From NCBI GenBank assembly GCA_001464835.1, contig LNDS01000053.1, positions 62,001-126,000 on the forward strand: a DNA stretch of 64,000 bases. The letters are read 5' to 3'. Origin of the DNA: Rhizobiales bacterium Ga0077525. GTDB lineage: Bacteria; Pseudomonadota; Alphaproteobacteria; Rhizobiales; Xanthobacteraceae. Positions 8,671-18,260 of this stretch are shown here, one piece after another (positions within the stretch are counted from its first letter, which is position 1; every line of letters begins with the position of its first letter). Under the pieces are notes generated by a model. It worked only from the letters and a program-made list of their open reading frames with translations. It was not told the DNA's origin and searched no databases. A program made the translations under genes and the position numbers.

Positions 8671-10476
8671 TCAGGGTTTAGTTGTCGCAGGCCGGGTCTT
8701 GGGGCGGACCGCGTGGGTATTCTCCGCCTGAACCTTGCCCGCCGCCTGCTGCAATTCGCGGCGGAACTCGTCGCGCATCTCGTGGATCGAGGCGATGACC
8801 AGGCCGCTCGGCCGGCCAAGGCCGAACAGCGCGGCTTCCGAAAGTTGCAGGCTGGCTTCGATCGTCTCCGGCACGGCGTCGGTGACGCCGATGGCATAGA
8901 GGTGGCGCGCATGGGCGGCATCGCGCGCGCGCGACACGATCACGATGTCGCCGCGCAAGGCGCGCACCTGCGCGACGATGTCGTCGATGGCTTCCGGCGC
9001 CGCGACGGTGACGATGACGGCTTTTGCATTCATGACACCGCAGCTCTTGAGAAAGTCCGGGTTGCTGGCGTCGCCGTAATAGACCTCGCGGCCGCTGCGC
9101 CGCTGTTCCGGCACGACGCGGGCGTCGTTGTCGACGGCGAGGTAGCGGAATTCGTGGCGGTCCAGCAACGCGCAGACGACCTGGCCGACGCGGCCATGGC
9201 CGATGACGATGGCATGATCGGTTGCGCTCTCGGGCGCGATCGCCAACTCCGGATCGAGGACTTCGGCCGCCTTGAACTTCGGCGCCACGCGATGGGCCAC
9301 CAGCGCCATCGCCGGAATGAGCGCCATCGTAATCGACGTCACCGCCAGGATGAAGGCCGCGACCTGCGGCTCGATGAGGCCCAGGCCGGCGGCCATTCCG
9401 ATGGCGACGAAAGCGAACTCGCCGCCGGGGCCGAGCAGCAGGCCGGTCTCGACCGCCGCCGGCCAGGACAGGCGAAACAGCCGGGCAAGCCCGATCAGCA
9501 GAATCGCCTTGATGGCGATCAATCCGGCAACCGACGCGAAAAGCCAGAACGGATCGCGCGCAACCTCGCGCACGTCGATATTCATGCCGACGGTAAAGAA
9601 GAACACACCGAGCAGCAGGCCCTTGAACGGCGCGATGGTGGTCTCGATCGCCTTGCGGAATTCGGTTTCGGCCAGCACCAGGCCGGCGATGAAAGCGCCA
9701 AGCGCCATCGACATGCCGGCCATCGCGGCGGCCACGCCGGTGCCGACGACGACGAACAACGTGGCCGCCACGAACAGTTCAGTCGAACCCGTCGATGCCA
9801 CCATTCGGAGCAGCGGCCGCAACATCAGGCGGCCGACGATGAAGATTCCGGCTACCGCGAAGGCCGCGTTCATGAGCGCCAGCACGAGGCTTTCGATCAG
9901 CGAACTGCCGTTGCTGGCGCCAAGCAGCGACACGAAAACCAGCAGCGGGATCACCGCCAGATCCTGCGCAATCAGCACGGAAAAACTGGCGCGGCCCGTC
10001 GCCGTTGCGATGCGGCCCTGGTTCGACAGAACCTCGATGACAATGGCCGTCGACGACAGTGCCAGGCAAGCGCCGAGGATCATCGCCACTGCCGGTTTGT
10101 TACCGAACAACCAGGCGATGCCGCCGATGACCGCGGTCGATAGCACGATCTGAAGGCTGCCGAGGCCGAATACCAGCCGGCGCATCGCCTTGAGGCGCTC
10201 GAACGACAATTCCATGCCGATCAGGAACAGCAGGAAGACGACGCCCAATTCGGCGATGCCGGCGACGTTCTTGGCATCGACGACGGTGACCCAGTACAGA
10301 AACGGGAAAGTGCCGATCAGCGAGCCGAGGCCAAGCGGTCCGAGCACAGCGCCGGCGGCGAGAAAACCCAGCACCGGGCTGATGCCAAGGCGGCGGACCA
10401 CCGGCACGACGACCCCGGCCGTCGCCAGCAAGACCAGCGCGTCGCTGTAGGCCTCGATATTGATCGGCGATGCCAT
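8671..10476 (-). CDS. Kef-type monovalent cation:proton antiporter (CPA2) with RCK/TrkA-N domain
   Basis: A 601-residue protein. The first 390 residues form about 12 membrane segments of the sodium/hydrogen exchanger fold, with family motifs FLLFLIGMEL, LALSSTAIV and LLGPGGEFAF. A TrkA-N domain follows, with the dinucleotide motif VIGHGRVGQ (GxGxxG) near residue 430 and YYGDASNPDFL after it. Such proteins export potassium in exchange for protons and are gated through the NAD-binding domain. No separate KefF/G-like partner lies next to it. The start is ATG 10474-10476. Confidence 0.88.
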   Translation of the reverse strand: MASPINIEAYSDALVLLATAGVVVPVVRRLGISPVLGFLAAGAVLGPLGLGSLIGTFPFLYWVTVVDAKNVAGIAELGVVFLLFLIGMELSFERLKAMRRLVFGLGSLQIVLSTAVIGGIAWLFGNKPAVAMILGACLALSSTAIVIEVLSNQGRIATATGRASFSVLIAQDLAVIPLLVFVSLLGASNGSSLIESLVLALMNAAFAVAGIFIVGRLMLRPLLRMVASTGSTELFVAATLFVVVGTGVAAAMAGMSMALGAFIAGLVLAETEFRKAIETTIAPFKGLLLGVFFFTVGMNIDVREVARDPFWLFASVAGLIAIKAILLIGLARLFRLSWPAAVETGLLLGPGGEFAFVAIGMAAGLGLIEPQVAAFILAVTSITMALIPAMALVAHRVAPKFKAAEVLDPELAIAPESATDHAIVIGHGRVGQVVCALLDRHEFRYLAVDNDARVVPEQRRSGREVYYGDASNPDFLKSCGVMNAKAVIVTVAAPEAIDDIVAQVRALRGDIVIVSRARDAAHARHLYAIGVTDAVPETIEASLQLSEAALFGLGRPSGLVIASIHEMRDEFRRELQQAAGKVQAENTHAVRPKTRPATTKP

Positions 10477-10511
10477 CGATTATTCCGCGCTTGTTTTGAC
10501 CGGGCCGCCGA

Positions 10512-11492
10512 TCAGAATGTAAACCGTTTGCCGACAGCCGTCGGCGCCAGCACCTTATCGCCAAAAGCGCCTGCGAGCGCGGCCATCGCGCGCCAGCCGG
10601 TACAGTGTCCGGCGGCAATGGTGGTGAGGCTGAAGTCTTTCAGCGCTTCCACCGTTTGCGGAATGATCTCTTCATTGGCGCCGGACAGATGCAGGCCGCC
10701 CATCACCGCATATAAAGGAACGCCTGGGAAGCTGGCGCGCGCATGGCTGAGCACGTTGACGATGCCGGCATGCGAGCAGGCGCTGAACACGACCAGCCCC
10801 TTGTCCTTGACGTGCAGGCCAAGCCAGCGTTCGTCCATCAAAAGTTCGTCCGGCTCCCAGCCTGTGCCGTCGTCGGTGCGCCGCACCTGGCCCGGCATGC
10901 CCCGTTCGAACGGCGTGATGCGCGGAATTTCTCCGCCGACGATGAACATGTCATCGAGGAAAGTCCGCGGCTCGGGCGTCGAGATAACTTGTGCGCCGCG
11001 GCCGGTCAGGTCGGCGATGCTCGGCACGTCGTCCATCTGCCGCACGCCGCCATTCGGCGTCTTGACGCCGCGCGTCCGGAACATTCCGGGATGGGCATAG
11101 TAGGGCACCTCGCGGGCGCCGTTGCGGGCGCGGATGGCGTCGAGCGCCAGCAGCATCGCGCCGGAATGGTCCCAGTGGCCGTGCGACAGCACAATAGCCT
11201 CGACCTTGCCGAGGTCGGCGCCGAGGCGGGTGGTGTTGCGCTCGAAAGCGTAATCTTCCGGGCCGCTGTCGAACAGGACGGTGTGGCGCGTGTCGCCGCG
11301 CTGAACGGTAATCAGACAGGCGAGGCCGTGCACGGCGCAGCAGAGGCAGCGCCCGGAAGACGCCCGCAATCCCCGGCGCGTCAGCGAAACGAATTCGCTC
11401 TCGACATTGCCCGGTGTCGATGAAAGGCCATCGGTCGTGTTGTCGACGAGAACCTGGATCTCGACTTTATCGACAGGTGTCAGTGAACTCAT
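10512..11492 (-). CDS. MBL-fold metallo-hydrolase
   Basis: A 326-residue metallo-beta-lactamase-fold protein. The metal-binding motif LSHGHWDHSGA (HxHxDH) is intact near residue 105, with further ligands in SACSHAG and GGLHLSG and a late AGHCTGW. The layout resembles the 7,8-dihydropterin-6-methyl-4-(beta-D-ribofuranosyl)aminobenzene 5'-phosphate synthase-like group. The substrate cannot be assigned. Start ATG 11490-11492 follows a GGGGGCTGAG ribosome site. It lies between the antiporter and pyruvate kinase on the same strand with separate spacing. Confidence 0.78.
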   Translation of the reverse strand: MSSLTPVDKVEIQVLVDNTTDGLSSTPGNVESEFVSLTRRGLRASSGRCLCCAVHGLACLITVQRGDTRHTVLFDSGPEDYAFERNTTRLGADLGKVEAIVLSHGHWDHSGAMLLALDAIRARNGAREVPYYAHPGMFRTRGVKTPNGGVRQMDDVPSIADLTGRGAQVISTPEPRTFLDDMFIVGGEIPRITPFERGMPGQVRRTDDGTGWEPDELLMDERWLGLHVKDKGLVVFSACSHAGIVNVLSHARASFPGVPLYAVMGGLHLSGANEEIIPQTVEALKDFSLTTIAAGHCTGWRAMAALAGAFGDKVLAPTAVGKRFTF

Positions 11493-11556
11493 CTCAGCCC
11501 CCGCTGCATTTCTGGCACCGCGCTCACTCTGAGCGCGCGGCAGCGAGAGTGCAATC

Positions 11557-12990
11557 TCAATCGCCGCTATCGTCGGCCCCGACATATGCTATGCGCAGCA
11601 TGTTGGTCGCGCCCGGCGTGCCCAACGGAACGCCGGCGACGACGATGACGCGCTGGCCCGGCTTGGCGAAGCCTTCCTTGAAGGCGATGCGGCAGGCGCG
11701 GTCGACCATGTCGTCCTGGTCGTGCGCATCCTCGGTGACCACCGAATGCACGCCCCAGGCGACGGCCAGCCGCCGCCCGGTGGTGAGATTGGGCGTCAAG
11801 GCCAGGACCGGCGGACGCGGCCGCTCGCGCGCCATGCGCAATCCGGTCGAGCCCGACGAGGTCCAGCACATCACCGCCGCCAGATCGAGCGTATCGGCGA
11901 TGTGGCGCGCGGCGTCGGCGATGGCGTCGGCGCCGGTCGCTTCCGGCGCCGGGCGCTGCGCATTCAGGATGCCGCGATAAAGCGGGTCGCTTTCGGTTTC
12001 TTCGGCGATGCGGTTCATGGTGGAGACCGCCTCGACCGGAAATTGCCCGGCCGCCGATTCCGCAGACAGCATCACCGCGTCGGCGCCTTCGTAAATCGCG
12101 GTGGCGACGTCGGAGACTTCGGCGCGCGTCGGGATCGGCGACGAGATCATCGACTCCAGCATCTGCGTCGCCACCACCACCGGCTTGCCGGTGGCGCGGC
12201 CGAGCCGCGTCATCTGCTTTTGCACGCCCGGCACTTTCTCCAGCGGCATCTCGACGCCGAGATCGCCGCGCGCCACCATGATGGCATCGGCGATTTCCAG
12301 GATTTCGGCGAGCCGCTGCACGGCCTGCGGCTTTTCGATCTTGGCCATCAGCAGCGCGCGGCCGCGCGTCAGCTTCTTGGCTTCGGCGACGTCTTCCGGC
12401 CGCTGCACGAAAGACAGCGCCACCCAGTCGACGCCGGCTTCGAGCGCTGCTTCGAGATCGGACAGATCCTTGGCCGCCAGCGCCGACAGCGGAATGGTCG
12501 AGTCCGGAACGCTGACGCCCTTGCGGTCGGACAATTTGCCACCGATCAAGACCTTGGTCGTGACGCGGTCCGGCTCGACCGCGGTGACGGTCAGGCGCAC
12601 CTTGCCGTCGTCGATCAACAAAGTATGGCCGACCTGCACGGCGGCGAGAATTTCCGGATGCGGCAGGTAGATGCGGTCCGTGCCGCCGATCGCCGGATTG
12701 GAATCGAGCACCACCGTGTCGCCGTTTTTCACGGCGATCGAGCCGCCGGCAATGGTGCCGAGGCGCAGCTTCGGGCCCTGCAAGTCGCACAGAATGCCGA
12801 TCGGGCGGCCGGTATCGTTTTCGACCTCGCGGATCATGGCGATCAGTTCGCGCATGCGATCCTGGCTGGTGTGGCTCATGTTGATGCGGAACACGTCGGC
12901 GCCGGCGGCGAACAGTTTGCCGATCATTTCCGCGCTGGAGGAGGCGGGGCCGAGAGTGGCGACGATCTTGGCGCGGCGCAGACGTCTCAT
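11557..12990 (-). CDS. pyk: Pyruvate kinase
   Basis: A 477-residue protein, the normal length for the family. It opens RRAKIVATLGPAS and contains RINMSHT, the active-site region MVARGDLGVEMP and ATQMLESM. It converts phosphoenolpyruvate plus ADP to pyruvate plus ATP in glycolysis. The ATG at 12988-12990 overlaps the stop of the DUF1036 gene as ATGA, so the two are coupled. Together with the glycerate 2-kinase upstream this suggests a block for feeding glycerate into pyruvate. Confidence 0.95.
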   Translation of the reverse strand: MRRLRRAKIVATLGPASSSAEMIGKLFAAGADVFRINMSHTSQDRMRELIAMIREVENDTGRPIGILCDLQGPKLRLGTIAGGSIAVKNGDTVVLDSNPAIGGTDRIYLPHPEILAAVQVGHTLLIDDGKVRLTVTAVEPDRVTTKVLIGGKLSDRKGVSVPDSTIPLSALAAKDLSDLEAALEAGVDWVALSFVQRPEDVAEAKKLTRGRALLMAKIEKPQAVQRLAEILEIADAIMVARGDLGVEMPLEKVPGVQKQMTRLGRATGKPVVVATQMLESMISSPIPTRAEVSDVATAIYEGADAVMLSAESAAGQFPVEAVSTMNRIAEETESDPLYRGILNAQRPAPEATGADAIADAARHIADTLDLAAVMCWTSSGSTGLRMARERPRPPVLALTPNLTTGRRLAVAWGVHSVVTEDAHDQDDMVDRACRIAFKEGFAKPGQRVIVVAGVPLGTPGATNMLRIAYVGADDSGD

Positions 12991-13556
12991 CGCTTCAAGC
13001 CTTCTCTGCCGTCCTGTGGCGCCTGCGGCGCGTTGGACGGCGGTCGTGATGGGCCGCTCGGCGTGCGCGATTGCAGCGGGCGGTCGGGCGGTTGTTCGGC
13101 AGTGTCGGTCAGTTGCACCGTCCAGGAGCGCTGCTCGTTGGTATCGACTTCGAAATAGCCGGTGCGGTCGTAGCCGCGGGCCAGGCAGTTCTCGGTGCCG
13201 CGAATGGTGAATTCCTTCTCGCGCGAGCACATGAAGGCGTGGCCGGACCATTCGCCGCCACGGTCATAGTCTACAGCATAGATGTAATAGTATCGCGCAA
13301 CCAGTTCGCCGCGCAGCAGCGTATCGCAGGCCCGCGCCGAGACGTTCCACCAGCCTTCGGTGATCCAGCCCTCGGCGTCCTTGTAGCCGAGCGCGACGCC
13401 GACCCGGCTGCCGGTGTTGTTGCAGAGCCTGAAGTCGGCCAGCGCCGGATAGGTGAGGGCGGCCAGCAGCACGGCCGGCAGCACGGCGCGCAAGGCGACG
13501 GACTTGGCGAGCCGGGAAAAACAGCGTCGGACGATGGGGGAAAGAAATTCGGTCAC
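12987..13556 (-). CDS. DUF1036 family exported protein
   Basis: A 189-residue protein with a signal peptide (hydrophobic run near residues 18-40 ending ALA-DF) and a DUF1036 core recognised by FRLCNNTGSRVGVALGYKD, WWNVSARAC and the YYIYAVDY segment. Cysteines in the mature part could form disulfides. The C-terminal 40 residues are Pro/Ser/Gln-rich and probably disordered. The start is a GTG at 13556. The family has no known activity. It sits directly in front of pyk, an arrangement I recall as common in rhizobia. Confidence 0.8.
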   Translation of the reverse strand: MTEFLSPIVRRCFSRLAKSVALRAVLPAVLLAALTYPALADFRLCNNTGSRVGVALGYKDAEGWITEGWWNVSARACDTLLRGELVARYYYIYAVDYDRGGEWSGHAFMCSREKEFTIRGTENCLARGYDRTGYFEVDTNEQRSWTVQLTDTAEQPPDRPLQSRTPSGPSRPPSNAPQAPQDGREGLKR

Positions 13557-13602
13557 GCGTTTGGCTTAAAGGATCGGAATGGGGCGAATCGCTGGCGGCC
13601 GG

Positions 13603-14892
13603 TCAGGGCCTGTCGATGACGATGGCACGAAAGTCGTTGACGTTGGTATAGGTCGGGCCAGGCTCCAGCAAATCGCCCATTTTGGCGAAAAAGCCCGTTG
13701 AATCGTTATTGGCGAGGAAGGCGGCAGGATCGAGGCCAAGCGCCCTGGCCCGGGCCATGCTGTCGCCATCCACGATGGCCCCTGCCGGGTCGGTCGCATC
13801 GCCCCCACCACCATCGGTGCCATCGGTGTCGCCGGCGAGAGCCGCGATCCCGGGCATGCCGGCCAAAGCCGGCACCAGCGCCAGGGCGTATTCCTGGTTC
13901 GGGCCGCCTTTGCCTTTGCCGCGCATGGTGACGGTCAACTCGCCCCCGGACACGATAACCGCGCGCTTGCCCTGCGTGCGCAACGTGCGCGCCATGCCGG
14001 CATGGGCCAATGCCACGTCGCGGGCTTCGCCCTCGACATCGGGCCCCAGCGAAATGCATTCGTAGCCGGCGGCGCGGATGGCGGCTTCCGCGGCTTTCAG
14101 CGAATCGGCCGGGCGCGCCGCCAGCACGAAGCGCGAGCCGGCGAAGGCCGGCTCGTTCGGCTTCGCGGATTCATTGGCCGGATCTTTGAGCGCGGCGATG
14201 ACGCTTGGCGGAAGCTCGAGCTTGAATTTTGCGACAATCGCGCGCGCCTCGGCCAGCGTCGACGGATCGGGCACGGTCGGCCCCGAGCCGATCACCGCCG
14301 GATCGTCGCCGGGAACGTCGGAGATTCCGATCGTTACCAACTTGGCCGGGAAGGCATGGCGCGCCAATCGTCCGCCTTTGATGCGCGAGAGATGTTTGCG
14401 CACTGTGTTGATCTCGCCGATATGCGCGCCCGAACGCAGCAGCGCCCGCGTCACCGCCTGCTTGTCGGCAAACGATACGCCGGGCGCGGGAGCAATCCAG
14501 TTGGCGGAGGCGCCGCCCGACATCAGCACCAGCACCAGATCGTCGGCGGTCGCGCCGTCGGCGAAATCGATCGCGCGCTCGGCCGCTTCCAACCCGGCCG
14601 CGTCGGGCATCGGATGACCCGCCTCGATCATGGGCACGACGCGGGTGGGCCGGCCATAGCCGTGACGCGCGACCGCGATGCCGGTTAGACGCTCCGGCGG
14701 CAACTTCAGCCTATCGAGATAATGCGCTTCCGCGACTTCGACCATCGAGCCGGCGGCCTTGCCGGCGGCGAGCAGAATGACGCGGCCCACCGGCAGTGCC
14801 GGCAACAACTGCGGCAGAAACGAAGCCGGGTGGGCAGCTTCTACCGCGGTGCGAAACAGTTCCGCGAGAAAATGACGCAAAGGGCCGCCCAT
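13603..14892 (-). CDS. ttuD: Glycerate 2-kinase (MOFRL family; also annotated hydroxypyruvate reductase)
   Basis: A 429-residue protein of the TtuD/GckA family. An N-terminal DUF4147 part carries AAGKAAGSM, LMSGGASAN and NTVRKHLSRIKGG; the C-terminal MOFRL part has SGGELTV, GPNQEYAL, the acid/glycine segment AGDTDGTDGGG, and NNDSTGFF. It should phosphorylate D-glycerate to 2-phosphoglycerate, which links to pyruvate through enolase and the nearby pyruvate kinase. The ATG is at 14890-14892. It is divergent from the molybdenum hydroxylase operon. Confidence 0.9.
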   Translation of the reverse strand: MGGPLRHFLAELFRTAVEAAHPASFLPQLLPALPVGRVILLAAGKAAGSMVEVAEAHYLDRLKLPPERLTGIAVARHGYGRPTRVVPMIEAGHPMPDAAGLEAAERAIDFADGATADDLVLVLMSGGASANWIAPAPGVSFADKQAVTRALLRSGAHIGEINTVRKHLSRIKGGRLARHAFPAKLVTIGISDVPGDDPAVIGSGPTVPDPSTLAEARAIVAKFKLELPPSVIAALKDPANESAKPNEPAFAGSRFVLAARPADSLKAAEAAIRAAGYECISLGPDVEGEARDVALAHAGMARTLRTQGKRAVIVSGGELTVTMRGKGKGGPNQEYALALVPALAGMPGIAALAGDTDGTDGGGGDATDPAGAIVDGDSMARARALGLDPAAFLANNDSTGFFAKMGDLLEPGPTYTNVNDFRAIVIDRP

Positions 14893-14934
14893 CGTTGTTC
14901 CTGTCTCGCCACGTTGTTGGATTCAGTTTATAAT

Positions 14935-14950
14935 TTCTCTCATTCGAGAA
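14935..14950. promoter_or_regulatory. Inverted repeat in the ttuD/iorA divergent gap
   Basis: TTCTC-N6-GAGAA lies about 45 bases upstream of ttuD and about 105 bases upstream of iorA, next to an AT-rich TATAAT-like stretch (14926-14931). The position fits an operator for one or both genes, but no matching copy was found elsewhere in the window. Confidence 0.3.
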
Positions 14951-15053
14951 GGTCGATACAAGTCATCGTATAGACTTTAGTTACGACCTGCGCACGCCCG
15001 TTGAAGAACGGCGTGACGCAATAATGCACTACGACAAATCCTGGGGAGGACAC

Positions 15054-15512
15054 ATGGCGGCAATTTCTTTCACGATCAACGGAAAAGCGGCGAGCGTCGA
15101 GGCTGAGCCCGAATCTGCATTGCTCTGGGCGGTGCGCGAACAGCTCAAACTGACCGGCACCAAATTCGGCTGCGGCTCCGGCCTGTGCGGCGCCTGCACC
15201 GTTCATATTGACGGCCAGCCCGTTCGCTCCTGTCAGACCGCTATGTCGAAAGTCGCCGGCCGCAAGGTGACCACGATCGAAGGCCTGTCGGATACCGGCC
15301 AGCATCCATTGCAGAAGGCCTGGGTTGCCGAGCAGGTGCCGCAATGCGGCTACTGCCAATCCGGCCAGATCATGCAAGCGGCGGCGTTGCTCGCCACCAC
15401 CAAGCAGCCGACGCGCGAACAGATCGTCGAGCATATGGACGGCAACATCTGCCGCTGCGGCACATATCCGCGCATCGTGCGCGCCATCGAACGCGCCGCG
15501 AAGGAGGCCTGA
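15054..15512 (+). CDS. iorA: (2Fe-2S) small subunit of a molybdenum hydroxylase
   Basis: A 152-residue protein with both 2Fe-2S clusters of the xanthine oxidase family: a plant-ferredoxin-type site (GCGSGLCGAC with a later Cys in RSCQT) and the helical site (QCGYCQSGQ and ICRCGTYPR). It passes electrons from the molybdenum centre of the neighbouring subunit to an outside acceptor. A strong GGGGAGG ribosome site fixes the ATG at 15054. It lies 3 bases before the large subunit gene. The combination with a Tat-type large subunit and no FAD subunit matches the isoquinoline 1-oxidoreductase / aldehyde dehydrogenase group; the substrate is not certain. Confidence 0.88.
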   Translation: MAAISFTINGKAASVEAEPESALLWAVREQLKLTGTKFGCGSGLCGACTVHIDGQPVRSCQTAMSKVAGRKVTTIEGLSDTGQHPLQKAWVAEQVPQCGYCQSGQIMQAAALLATTKQPTREQIVEHMDGNICRCGTYPRIVRAIERAAKEA

Positions 15513-15515
15513 ACC

Positions 15516-17729
15516 ATGAACATGATCGACAAGAAACTGCATACGAAGCGCGGCGTCAGCCGCCGTCAAATGCTCGCCGGCTCCGCCGGCCTGACGTTCG
15601 CCTTTGCCTTCATGCCGGCGATGGACGGCATCGAGGCGCTGGCACAGGGCGCGGCTGGCAAGCTCAACGCCTATGTCACCATCGGGCGTGACGGCGCCAT
15701 TACCATCATGACGCCCGCGCCGGAAATGGGGCAGGGCGTCAACACCGTGCTGCCGCTCATCATCGCCGAAGAACTCGACGCCGACTGGTCGAAGGTGAAG
15801 GTCGAGCAGGCGCCGGTGAATGCCGCCTATAACCACCCGGTCTTTCGCGCCCAGTATCAGGTGGCGAGCCTCACCACCCGTGGCTACTGGATGCCGCTGC
15901 GCACCGCGGGCGCGCAGGCGCGCCGCGTGCTGCTCGATGCGGCCGCGACGAAATGGAATGTGCCGGTCGAGGAACTGACCACGGAGCCGAGCACGGTCGT
16001 CCATGCGGCATCGAACCGGAAGATGAGTTACGGTGAAATTGCCTCCTTCGCCGTCGTGTCCGACAAGCTTCCGGAGATCAAGCCGGAACAGCTGAAGCCG
16101 GCGGCGCAATTCCGCCTGCTAGGCAAGGACGTGCCGCGCATCGATATTGCCGACAAATCCCGCGGCGACCAGAAGTATGCCAGCGACGTTCAAGTGCCGG
16201 GCATGCTTTACGGCACCATCGTACGCGCGCCGGCACGTGGTTCAGGTCCGGTCTCGTTTAACCGTGATGAAATCAAGATGCAGCCCGGTGTCGTCGATGC
16301 GGTCGCCTTCGACCACGCCATCGGCATCGTCGCGCAGACGGTGCCGCAGTTATTCGAGGCGCGGCACAAGGTGAAAGCCACCTGGAAGGACGTGAAGGGC
16401 TCGAAAATCGATTCCGACCGCGACATGAAGGAATTTCTCGCGGTGGTGCGCGACACGTCAAAGAAGGGCGTCGTCGTGCGCAAGACGGGCGAGGCCGAAC
16501 CGGCGCTTGCTGGCGCCGCGAAAGTGATCTCCGGCGAGTTCACCTCGCCTTACGTCTATCACGCGCAGATGGAGCCGATGAGCTGCACCGCATCGGTGAC
16601 GGCTGATGGCGTCGAAGTCTGGGCCGGCACGCAATGGCCGACCAAATCGGTCGAGGAAGCGGCGAAGGCTGCCGGCACCACGCCCGACAAGGTGAAATTC
16701 CATACCCTTCAGATGGGCGGCGGCTACGGCCGTCGCGCCTTTGTGGAATACGTCACCGACGCCGTGCTGCTGTCCAAAGCGGTCGGCAAGCCGGTGAAGA
16801 TGATTCAGAGCCGCGAGGACGACATCCGCGTTGGCCGCTTCCGGCCGATGTCGGCCCAGAAGGTCGATGTCGGTCTCGATGCCGACGGCAAGGTGGTGGC
16901 GTGGCGTCATCGCCTGGCTGCCGAGCCGGTCGCACCGTATGTCTACAGTCAGGCGCGGCTCGATGCCGACAAGGGCGTCGATCTTATCGTCATCTACGGC
17001 GCTGACATGCCCTTCTACGATGTGCCGGCGCATGTCACCGAGCACCTGTACGAGGATCGCGGCGCGCGCGTCGCGGCCTATCGCGGTATCGGCGCCGGCT
17101 ACACCAACCTGGCCAATGAAGCGATGATCGACGAAATCGCGCTCGCGAGCGGCAAGGACCCGTTCGAGTTCCGCCTGGCTCTGCTCAAGGATCCGCGCGC
17201 GAAGAACATCATCACGCGTGTGGCGGAAATGGCAGACTGGAAGCGCAAGCGGACCGACGGCCGCGCTCTCGGCATGGCCTTCTCCAAGCTTGGCCTGCCG
17301 CCGGTGGGCTTCTCGATGATCGGCACCGTTGCCGAGATTTCCGCCGACCGGGTCACCGGCAAGATCAAGGTGCACAACATGTGGAGCGTCGCCGATGTCG
17401 GCCTGCCGTTGCAGCCGAACAACGTCGCCGCCCAGATCGAAGGCGCGATGATCTACGGCCTCGGCGGTGCGCTGAAGGAGAACATCTCGATCAAGGACGG
17501 CGCGGTGGAGCAGTCGAATTTCCACGACTACGAAGTGATGCGCATGTCGGATGTGCCGCAGATCCAGGTTGAGGTGGTTCGCTCCGGCGACATCCCGCTG
17601 CCGGTCGGCGAACTCGGCATTGGCGTCGCCGCGCCGGCGGTCGCCAACGCCTTCCTTGCTTTGACCGGCAAGAGGCTGCGCGACTTGCCGTTCTCGCCGG
17701 AACGGGTGCAGGCGACGCTCAAGGCCTGA
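15516..17729 (+). CDS. iorB: Molybdopterin-binding large subunit of a molybdenum hydroxylase
   Basis: A 737-residue protein with an N-terminal twin-arginine signal (SRRQMLAG then a hydrophobic run to about residue 45), so it is exported folded to the periplasm. Features of the xanthine oxidase large-subunit family include PEMGQGV, QMGGGYGRR, RGIGAGYTN and, near the end, VGELGIGVAAPA, whose Glu is at the position of the catalytic base. It has the molybdenum centre that hydroxylates an aromatic heterocycle or an aldehyde. iorA/iorB are named by architecture (two-gene, Tat, no FAD subunit). GGAGG precedes the start. It is a likely molybdenum user in the same neighbourhood as the storage proteins. 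Confidence 0.85.
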   Translation: MNMIDKKLHTKRGVSRRQMLAGSAGLTFAFAFMPAMDGIEALAQGAAGKLNAYVTIGRDGAITIMTPAPEMGQGVNTVLPLIIAEELDADWSKVKVEQAPVNAAYNHPVFRAQYQVASLTTRGYWMPLRTAGAQARRVLLDAAATKWNVPVEELTTEPSTVVHAASNRKMSYGEIASFAVVSDKLPEIKPEQLKPAAQFRLLGKDVPRIDIADKSRGDQKYASDVQVPGMLYGTIVRAPARGSGPVSFNRDEIKMQPGVVDAVAFDHAIGIVAQTVPQLFEARHKVKATWKDVKGSKIDSDRDMKEFLAVVRDTSKKGVVVRKTGEAEPALAGAAKVISGEFTSPYVYHAQMEPMSCTASVTADGVEVWAGTQWPTKSVEEAAKAAGTTPDKVKFHTLQMGGGYGRRAFVEYVTDAVLLSKAVGKPVKMIQSREDDIRVGRFRPMSAQKVDVGLDADGKVVAWRHRLAAEPVAPYVYSQARLDADKGVDLIVIYGADMPFYDVPAHVTEHLYEDRGARVAAYRGIGAGYTNLANEAMIDEIALASGKDPFEFRLALLKDPRAKNIITRVAEMADWKRKRTDGRALGMAFSKLGLPPVGFSMIGTVAEISADRVTGKIKVHNMWSVADVGLPLQPNNVAAQIEGAMIYGLGGALKENISIKDGAVEQSNFHDYEVMRMSDVPQIQVEVVRSGDIPLPVGELGIGVAAPAVANAFLALTGKRLRDLPFSPERVQATLKA

Positions 17730-17809
17730 TATTGCCGACAATGGCGGTTTTTCTATGGAACTGGGGCGCGCGGAGGCTTATGTATCGGTGGTCGTGAAAG
17801 GAACCGATC

Positions 17810-18103
17810 ATGGACGACAAGACCCGCACCGAGCTGGAAGCCGCCGTTTACCGGCGCCTGGTTGAGCACCTGCGCGGCCGCAATGACGTGCAGAACATCG
17901 ACCTGATGAATCTCGCCGGTTTTTGCCGCAATTGCCTGTCGAACTGGATGAAGGAGGCAGCGGACGCCAAGGGTCTGCCGATGTCCAAGGACGAGAGCCG
18001 CGAGATCGTCTACGGCATGCCCTATGACGAGTGGCGCGCCCAGAACCAGAAAGAGGCCTCGCCGGAGCAGAAAGCGGCGTTCGAGACGTCGCACAAGCAT
18101 TAA
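17810..18103 (+). CDS. DUF1244 family protein
   Basis: A 97-residue soluble protein recognised as DUF1244 by the central segment NLAGFCRNCLSNW (with the CxxC pair) and VYGMPYDEWR. The family is small, all-helical and of unknown role. GGAA-type ribosome site precedes the ATG. Confidence 0.85.
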   Translation: MDDKTRTELEAAVYRRLVEHLRGRNDVQNIDLMNLAGFCRNCLSNWMKEAADAKGLPMSKDESREIVYGMPYDEWRAQNQKEASPEQKAAFETSHKH

Positions 18104-18260
18104 TAAAAGTATTTTTCGCGGGCCAAGATTTTTTCACTTCCCCATGTGAACAACGTGGATGACGGGCCTATGTCCTTGACGTGACGCCCGGTAATTCCGA
18201 AACCTTCTTGCTAATCTGGCGACCTCAACGGCCGCACTTTACGCTTTCAAGGAGTTCTCG

